Shown piece by piece: positions 56,925 through 64,000 of a stretch of 64,000 bases of DNA. Under the pieces are notes generated by a model. It saw only the letters and a list, made by a program, of their open reading frames with translations, searched no databases and was not told the origin of the DNA. The position numbers were made by a program, and so were the translations under genes. Within the stretch, counting starts at the first letter, position 1. Each line of letters starts with the position of its first letter. This DNA comes from Amphiura filiformis (taxonomy: Eukaryota; Echinodermata; Ophiuroidea; Amphilepidida; Amphiuridae): NCBI RefSeq assembly GCF_039555335.1, contig NC_092647.1, positions 18,199,993-18,263,992 of the forward strand, in the 5' to 3' direction.

Positions 56925-57133
56925 TTCCGAATTTCTCTCCTTCATCTAACGTATCCGGCAAATTCTTGCCCAGCGTTTCAGGCAACAATAAAGCTGCAAT
57001 ACCGGCGACGATTTCAAGTAGACCAAAGACGAAATATGGCAACGGCTCCCAAACACTGCTAAGTGTAAGTAGAATGGGTGTCAACATAGCACCTACGAAA
57101 CAGGCAACATTAGACACGCCCATTCCTACACTC
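56925..57133 (-). CDS. Penultimate exon of an SLC22-type transporter: last two membrane helices
   Basis: Acceptor TATCCTTGCAG and donor GTAAGTTCC bound 209 nt, with phase 2 in and phase 1 out. It encodes (R)SVGMGVSNVACFVGAML, TPILL, EPLPYFVFGLLEIVAGIAAL and LLPETLGKNLPDTLDEGE. The R-(N/S)-x-G-x-G turn, a Pro in helix 11 and the LPET..LPDT..E end are the hallmarks of the organic cation/anion transporter (SLC22, MFS) C-terminus. Members move organic ions across the plasma membrane; substrate cannot be told from this part. Earlier exons must lie beyond 57133 on this strand and are not seen in the window. Confidence 0.88.
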
Positions 57134-57896
57134 CTGCAAGGATAGACCACATATAACTTGTGATAGTAAGATTGATGACGGAATGGTGGGAACACGAGTG
57201 CACGGGGGTGACACTAAATTCACGGTTATTCTATTACACACGCAAACCTATGACAAATCCCGCTGGTTTGCTTGGTAGAAAATGAGTCCAGTTATCGATC
57301 GGTTATGGATATTAGCATGTTCGACCCCTTGATTATGTTAATTACGGTTGACAAATAAAGCCGCCATTCAGTTTGCGAACTTTGTCTGTTCAATGCGAGT
57401 ACCAAGCTTGAAAGTGCGCCCCCTCTGAGAGCTGAGACCACTGACCTCCACTGACCTCGTTTGTTTTTGTTTCCTCGTGTGATGATAAATATCATTCAAT
57501 CTATTGTTATCGGACGTACACGTTGTATTACCGCCCTAAGCAGTTTGTTTTTAAAAACAAGTAAATAATCATTACTCGCCGTTCTATTTGATCTTGTGCA
57601 TTTCCCAAATCACGTAATAAATTGAAACGCCCTCAATTGAGCTGAGGCCACTGATTATGTAATCACCCGAGTGTTTTGAATTTTGATTTATACACTACAG
57701 CGTGTGAGCCGGTTAGTAATATTAATGAAGTGACACACTGATGCACGGCGTTTATAGCACTTGTAGGGGCCTACATGTCACTTGCTGAATACGTATAGGC
57801 CTACTCATAGTATTTAAAATCTATGGCCTACTAGAAGAGTTTAGGTCTATCAAAAGAATGATTGAATGATTTTGGAGATTATCCCCGGAGATTATC
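57134..57896. other. Transporter intron, no further exon recognised
   Basis: Begins with the acceptor tract of the exon at 57133. The remainder shows no splice-bounded coding sequence. Words shared with 31.1-31.4 kb (TCGATAACTGG.CTCA, TTCTATTA, AACCTATGA) appear inverted at 57205-57400, indicating another dispersed repeat. Confidence 0.45.
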
Positions 57897-58404
57897 AAGG
57901 GCTGTGTAAGTAATTCTGAGCCGGGGGGGAAGGGTTTTTTTTTGCACATAGGCCCTATTCATGGTAGGCCTACGCCTATTAAATAAAATGCTCTAAAAAG
58001 GCTTAGGATAACAGTACGTTACCGGGGGTAAAATTTCCGAATGGCCCGCCAAATATCGTTCCCCCCTCTCAGCCTGCCAAAAATCGCTTGCACCCCCCTC
58101 TCGGTCCGCCAAAAATTCTTAGCCCCCCCCCCTCTTGCACATGCCAATGATTTGCGGGTATGCTTATTATGTTGCGAGCGCGGCGAGCAGGAAAATTTGC
58201 ATATTAAAGCGTTTCCGTACTGTTTTTCGAAGCCTTTTAGAGCGTTTTATTTAAAACGCACCCATGGATGTGTGCCAAAAATCGCTTTCCCCCCTCTCGG
58301 CTGGCCAAACATTGCTTGCCCCCCCTTGCGGCTCGCCAAAAAATTTCTTGCCCCCCCCCAATTTTACCCTCCCCCAGGGATCATAACTATTGCACAGCCC
58401 CTAA
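57897..58404. mobile_element. MITE with minisatellite core, third relative
   Basis: Left AAGGGCTGTGTAAGTAATTC...CCGGGGGGGAAGGG and right CCCTCCCCCAGGGATCATAA...TTGCACAGCCCCT are imperfect inverses. The core repeats CCCGCCAAATATCG/GCCAAAAATC with C runs. Confidence 0.72.
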
Positions 58405-58539
58405 TGATTTCAAAAGAGAAATAGGCCTACAGCAATTTTATGAAAACAAAACAAATATACAGATAGATAGCCGTAAACGAAATGGGACATCTATTGCATT
58501 TATTTTTCTTGCACAACTTTTATTTATTCATCTAATAAT

Positions 58540-58602
58540 TAATTAGTTAATTAATGAATGAATGAATGTATGAATTAATTACTTAATAAATTAATAAATT
58601 AA

Positions 58603-58661
<59 letters not shown>

Positions 58662-58711
58662 ATTAATAAATAAATTAATTAATTAATTAATTAATTAATT
58701 AATTAATTAAT

Positions 58712-58750
<39 letters not shown>

Positions 58751-58815
58751 TTTTATTTATTTATTCATTCATTTATTTATTTATTTATTTGCTTGTTTAT
58801 TTATTTATTTAATTT
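58540..58815. repeat. Palindromic tetranucleotide array
   Basis: (AATA)n from about 58585 passes through (TTAA)n at 58670-58710 into (TTTA)n up to 58815, so the two ends are inverse complements and the tract can fold back on itself. Confidence 0.9.
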
Positions 58816-59128
58816 AGGCCTATTGAAGTAACTCAGCTCTTAAACATTTCACGTACTCACTTGCAACGGCTCAACGAATTAATTGATACATCAATTCTTC
58901 AAGTTATCAATCAATCAAACAATAACAATATTAATAATTATATAATAGTCAATTTCGATCAATAGACTTATCAAACAATGAAACAATGAACTGATCGACC
59001 AATCAAGTTGTCGATCAATTTTAATTTTATGACTTGTGATGACGTGAGACTAAATGACTGACAGATTGACTGATTGATATGTTGATGTATGGGTTGATTA
59101 ATTGATGAATTGATCTTTTTACGAATTT
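58816..59128. other. Low-complexity AT-rich stretch
   Basis: Dominated by ATCAATCA / TGATTGAT words in both orientations (58900-59120); no coding sequence. Confidence 0.5.
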
Positions 59129-59130
59129 AA

Positions 59131-59336
59131 TAATGGAGCGGTAAAACAATAGCGCGACGTCATAGGTGTGTATTAAGTATAGGATAATGGCCAAGGATTA
59201 GAACGTGAGTGGGTAAGAATGGCTGAGCCGCGGAGCGGCGAAGCCATTCTTACCCACTCACATTCTAATCCGCGGCCATTAACCGACTTAATACACACCT
59301 ATGACGTCGCGCTATTGTTTTACCGCTCCATTATTT
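59131..59336. mobile_element. Foldback MITE in copy 1 (second copy 62048-62251)
   Basis: TAATGGAGCGGTAAAACAAT, AGCGCGACGTCATAGGTGTG and GGATTAGAACGTGAGTGGGTAAG are mirrored around a GAGCCGCGGAGCGGCG centre. In copy 2 the arms pair better (AAGTCGGTTAATGGCC), while copy 1 has AAGTATAGGATAATGGCC. Confidence 0.85.
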
Positions 59337-60138
59337 TCACGAATGGAGTGTTATTGAAATAGGTTGCTCTTTACAAATTGATCAATTACTCATTGATGCC
59401 GGACAATACACTAATATAATGATCGTACTAAATTTTAGGTGCGAGTGCAAAAATAGTCCGACTCAGCTTTATGTAAAATTTCTATAGAAATACCCATCAT
59501 ATCACGATCCAGGTGTTTAGTTCAAATCATCCGTAACCACCTTCTTGAATTATAAAGATTTAAAATGTTTGTTACACAAATTGAATAAACGTAGATTCGT
59601 AAAATCATTAAAGTGATTAGACCATCAATAGTTCTTTATGCCCACTTCTAATGTATTAACTGTTGAAGTAGTTGCGTCATGTTGCGTTTAGGTCTCTATT
59701 TTGCATAATAAGGAAAATTGGCAAAAAGGTCATATAGCATGTATAGGCTCATATGAAATGGTCATTACAGTTGTCAACCTCAAGAAAACTACACCTATCG
59801 CTATGGCAATGATACTCTTCTCTGTGAATCGAGTTTACGATTTTGGAACAACCATGCAATTATGGACAATATTGTTTATCTTGGATAATTTTGTGATGGA
59901 ATCATTCCGAGGATATATATCGTTGATTCGCAGCAGAAGGACCAAAATCAGGTACGAAAAGGTACGAAAATTTTAAATGTACTACAACACATTTTACCTA
60001 GGCCTATTATTGTCCTTGAACTTTGTCGGCAAAAAACAAAACAAACTTCGCCGCCTTCGACGCGAAATAAAAGCCACCTCAACTTCCAGTCCCCCTTTCG
60101 AAATCAAATGGAGCGTCCCTAACATTGTAATATTTAAT

Positions 60139-60716
60139 TACCGTAAAATGGGGGTAACTTCGGTAAGCGGGGTAACTTTGGTCGTTCAAATATATTTTTT
60201 AAATGGTCATATTTCCGTACAGCAATATTGTTTTTAGTCATATTTGGTCTCAATTTGTTAAGAAATATATTTGGAAGAAGTCGCTCATGTCCAATTTCTT
60301 TGAAAGTTGCGAAAATATTGGCATTTTGACCAAAATGAGCATTTTTTACATTTTTTCAGACAAAATAAAATCGATATTTGTGAGCAAGGATGCGTGCTTG
60401 CTTAATTTTGCATGGGGATAAATGTCACAAAAACAAAACCTTGCCCATATACAGCGAAGATCAATTTTTTCATTTTCTTTTCTTCATGGAATGTAATACT
60501 CTGACCAAAGTTGCCCCAAATGCGGGGTAACTTTGGTCAGGCTATTTTCAACCCCTAGGGCACCCTTTCAAAATTATTCAAAATCTTTTTCAACTTCAAG
60601 GTGTAGAAGGGAACCCTAACGTCATAAAAAGAGATAATTAGAAATATATTTGGTTTTGTTTGGAAGCAGTGGTTTAAAAACTCTGAAAAGTGCCCAAAGT
60701 TACCCGTTTTACGGTA
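60139..60716. mobile_element. MITE with GGGGTAACTTTGGTC ends (second copy 63053-63635)
   Basis: TACCGTAAAATGGGGGTAAC and its inverse GTTACCCGTTTTACGGTA bound the element. GGGGTAACTTTGGTC recurs inside in both orientations. TTAAT-type sequence precedes it. It is carried in both duplicate copies. Confidence 0.75.
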
Positions 60717-61185
60717 TCGGATAGGCCTACTGATCGATGTAAGTAAATATTCAAGCATGCCAAAATACCATCAGATGAAACATCAGATATACTAATGACA
60801 AATAAAATTATACAGAAAATAGACCTACTGTGGCTTTTATCATTATTAAACATGCCCGAAGAGAACGATTTGAAAATAAACAGATTCATAGGCCTAAATA
60901 CATTGATACAGAATGTGTATTATGTATATGTAGCAATGTTGCCCAAAATATGACAAATTATATGTAGGGCCTAAGCCACTAAAAACGTATAAAAATATAA
61001 AGAAGGAAAAAAATGTTATAAAAACAGTAAGCGTAGAAAGAAAGGTCCAAATAAATAAAAGTAAAGGCCTACGAAGTAAAGCCTAAGTGAGGTAAAACAC
61101 ATCTTGCATAATAAGTACAACGTACTTAGCCAACAATTTAACCTGCCCGTTTTGATCTTGACTTGCTTTTCACAGATTGCATTGT

Positions 61186-61796
61186 AAGGGCTCGGATAGC
61201 GACGTTTTTACGTATTTTGTTTGTGGCACCTAAGAGCAAATCAGACACATCCTTCTGATATCAAATAATTTAGATTTTTATTAAATTCGGATTACAATAC
61301 ACATTTTAAGGCAAATTATTAAAAATTGATATTTTTGAAATTTAACAGTCCTCAAAGTAAATTGTATAAATCTAACGATATGCAGTAAATAGTAGGAAGT
61401 TGGGTTGAACAGCCGTCAATCATATGAAAATTGTGACCTTCATTATTAAAGATTTTTTCCTCAAAACACTAAAAAATGTAGGTCTTTTTGGAAACAAATG
61501 TTTAAGTTCTATATGAAAGGTCAAATTTTCAATTGAGTCGTCTTTTCATCCCAGCTACATAGGCCTATAGTTTAATTACATATCATTAGATTTATAAAGT
61601 TTACTTCGAGGACTGTTACATTTGGAAAAATATAAAAAATATGAAATTTTAATAATTTGTATTATATCGCGAATTTCACAAAATCAAAATTATTATTATT
61701 ATTAGATATAGGACAATCCTCGTATTCAGCATGCAATTCGATATGTCTGATGTGCTCTCAGGTCCCATGACAATACTGTGCAAATGTTGCTATCCG
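61186..61796. mobile_element. Palindromic MITE, family 1, diverged copy
   Basis: AAGGGCTCGGATAGCGACG pairs with GTTGCTATCCGCTTCCT. Inner words TGATATCAAATAATTTAGAT, TTAGATTTATAAAGTTTACT and GCAATTCGATATGTCTGATG match the 18.6-kb copy. Confidence 0.7.
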
Positions 61797-61859
61797 CTTC
61801 CTCAATTTATTGTATTAATGAAAATCATTTTCTTCTTGTTTTTCGTATCATTGTTTTGC

Positions 61860-62045
61860 ATGAATGAAGTGATGTGATAACAATACCGCACTTTTCGCAA
61901 ATACTTGCTTTTCAAAAGTGCAATTGATATTAACACTACATTCGTAAATGCCAGTACTTTTCCCTGAAAAGTATTTGCTTTTCAGAGAAAAGAGAAAGGC
62001 ATTTACGAATGGCGTGTTATTGTGATCATCGATCCATTCGTGGAA
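61860..62045. repeat. Inverted-repeat fragment before copy 2
   Basis: CATTCGTAAATGCC (61939) and GGCATTTACGAATGGC (61998), and AAATACTTGCTTTTCA against GAAAAGTATTTGCTTTTCAG, make an imperfect hairpin. CATTCGTGGAAAATAATGG at 62035 is the true outer left end of the foldback MITE, missing from copy 1. Confidence 0.55.
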
Positions 62046-64000
62046 AATAATGGAGCGGTAAAACAATAGCGCGACGTCATAGGTGTGTATTAAGTCGGTT
62101 AATGGCCAAGGATTAGAACGTGAGTGGGTAAGAATGGCTGAGCCGCGGAGCGGCGAAGCCATTCTTACCCACTCACATTCTAATCCGCGGCCATTAACCG
62201 ACTTAATACACACCTATGACGTCGCGCTATTGTTTTACCGCTCCATTATTTTCACGAATGGAGTGTTATTGAAATAGGTTGCTCTTTACAAATTGATCAA
62301 TTACTCATTGATGCCGGACAATACACTAATATAATGATCGTACTAAATTTTAGGTGCGAGTGCAAAAATAGTCCGACTCAGCTTTATGTAAAATTTCTAT
62401 AGAAATACCCATCATATCACGATCCAGGTGTTTAGTTCAAATCATCCGTAACCACCTTCTTGAATTATAAAGATTTAAAATGTTTGTTACACAAATTGAA
62501 TAAACGTAGATTCGTAAAATCATTAAAGTGATTAGACCATCAATAGTTCTTTATGCCCACTTCTAATGTATTAACTGTTGAAGTAGTTGCGTCATGTTGC
62601 GTTTAGGTCTCTATTTTGCATAATAAGGAAAATTGGCAAAAAGGTCATATAGCATGTATAGGCTCATATGAAATGGTCATTACAGTTGTCAACCTCAAGA
62701 AAACTACACCTATCGCTATGGCAATGATACTCTTCTCTGTGAATCGAGTTTACGATTTTGGAACAACCATGCAATTATGGACAATATTGTTTATCTTGGA
62801 TAATTTTGTGATGGAATCATTCCGAGGATATATATCGTTGATTCGCAGCAGAAGGACCAAAATCAGGTACGAAAAGGTACGAAAATTTTAAATGTACTAC
62901 AACACATTTTACCTAGGCCTATTATTGTCCTTGAACTTTGTCGACAAAAAACAAAACAAACTTCGCCGCCTTCGACGCGAAATAAAAGCCACCTCAACTT
63001 CCAGTCCCCTTCCGAAATCAAATGGAGCGTCCCTAACATTGTAATATTTAATTACCGTAAAATGGGGGGTAACTTCGGTAAGCGGGGTAACTTTGGTCGT
63101 TCAAATATATTTTTTAAATGGTCATATTTCCGTACAGCAATATTGTTTTTAGTCATATTTGGTCTCAATTTGTTAAGAAATATATTTGGAAGAAGTCGCT
63201 CATGTCCAATTTCTTTGAAAGTTGCGAAAATATTGGCATTTTGACCAAAATGAGCATTTTTTACATTTTTTCAGACAAAATAAAAATCGATATTTGTGAG
63301 CAAGGATGCGTGCTTGCTTAATTTTGCATGGGGATAAATGTCACAAAAACAAAACCTTGCCCATATACAGCGAAGATCAATTTTTTCATTTTCTTTTCTT
63401 CATGGAATGTAATACTCTGACCAAAGTTGCCCCAAATGCGGGGTAACTTTGGTCAGGCTATTTTCAACCCCTAGGGCACCCTTTAAAAAAAAAATAAAAA
63501 ATCTTTTTCAACTTCAAGGTGTAGAAGGGAACCCTAACGTCATAAAAAAGAGATAATTAGAAATATATTTGGTTTTGTTTGGAAGCAGTGGTTTAAAAAC
63601 TCTGAAAAGTGCCCAAAGTTACCCGTTTTACGGTATCGGATAGGCCTACTGATCGATGTAAGTAAATATTCAAGCATGCCAAAATACCATCAGATGAAAC
63701 ATCAGATATACTAATGACAAATAAAAATTATACAGAAAATAGACCTACTGTGGCTTTTATCATTATTAAACATGCCCGAAGAGAACGATTTGAAAATAAA
63801 CAGATTCATAGGCCTAAATACATTGATACAGAATGTGTATTATGTATATGTAGCAATGTTGCCCAAAATATGACAAATTATATGTAGGGCCTAAGCCACT
63901 AAAAACGTATAAAAATATAAAAAAAGGAAAAAAATGTTATAAAAAACAGTAAGCGTAGAAAGAAAGGTCCAAATAAATAAAAGTAAAGGCCTACGAAGTA
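62046..64000. repeat. 2.9-kb tandem duplication, second copy (runs off the window)
   Basis: Near-identical to 59129-61086. It contains its own foldback MITE (62048-62251) and GGGGTAACTTTGG MITE (63053-63635). The homology is still running at base 64000. Confidence 0.9.

Larger units (their letters stand above)
59129..62045. repeat. 2.9-kb tandem duplication, first copy
   Basis: From AATAATGGAGCGGTAAAACA the sequence is repeated from 62046 at an offset of 2915-2917 bases to the end of the window with only a few differences. Examples: TATAGGA vs CGGT near 59178/62096, TCGGC vs TCGAC near 60025/62942, and homopolymer changes. The 91-codon ORF at 59701 is present in both copies, but has no domain, splice or start support and is not called a gene. 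Confidence 0.9.

Noticed and set aside
59701..59976. 91-codon ORF (MHNKENWQKGHIACIGSYEM...) present in both tandem copies
   Set aside because: It is conserved only because the DNA was duplicated. The opening ATG claim relies on a TTG start, no domain is visible and the composition is ordinary AT-rich intergenic.

Overview
The window is eukaryotic. It has spliced genes with GT-AG introns, animal-type domains (an LDL-receptor class A module and an SLC22-type transporter C-terminus), a Penelope-like element, a LINE remnant, a Tc1-like transposase fossil, and very dense short inverted-repeat transposons. The mix, together with the recurrent AGGCCTA-type words in non-coding DNA, suggests a marine invertebrate, probably a deuterostome such as an echinoderm or hemichordate. 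That assignment is an inference and species cannot be named. Well over 90% of the window is non-coding.

Three genes can be supported by splice sites whose phases agree. (1) A minus-strand gene at the left edge has two exons (1938-1866 and 990-about 835) joining a proline-rich linker to an LDLa module; it continues beyond the window. (2) A complete-looking plus-strand gene has exons 29937-30029, 39058-39379, 39949-40026 and 43087-43757. It predicts a 387-residue secreted protein with a signal peptide, NGET-type acidic repeats, a coiled coil assembled across three exons, MMPTTQK and GGEGN repeats, and a basic C-terminus. I do not recognise the family, and it is the best candidate here for something undescribed. 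(3) A minus-strand SLC22-type transporter is represented by its last two exons (57133-56925 and 53817-53111). The last exon encodes an unusually long, highly charged cytoplasmic tail of about 235 residues.

Layout: 0.8-2 kb LDLa exons; 2.1-12.6 kb a 10.5-kb higher-order satellite of about 146-bp monomers, nearly every one carrying a GGGTCA-A-AGGTCA-TTAAG-GGGTCA cluster (nuclear-receptor DR1 plus DR5 geometry); 12.7-19.3 kb palindromic MITEs; 19.6-23.9 kb tandem repeats and a nested element with eleven copies of a GTTACCCACGAATCC motif; 24-28 kb a LINE split by a Penelope-like element, itself split by a TA-flanked DNA element; 29.9-43.8 kb the secreted-protein gene, whose 9-kb first intron holds a foldback element made of 23-bp repeats; 43.9-50 kb MITEs and hairpins; 50.4-52.3 kb a second inverted tandem array abutting a Tc1 transposase that is interrupted by a 479-bp MITE; 53.1-57.1 kb the transporter exons with palindromic elements in the intron; 57.9-64 kb MITEs, AT-rich repeats and a nearly identical 2.9-kb tandem duplication that runs off the right edge.

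The genes show no operon-like or pathway relationship. The clearest organising principle is layered transposition: elements sit inside elements, several with readable target-site duplications (TA, TTA, TTAA).
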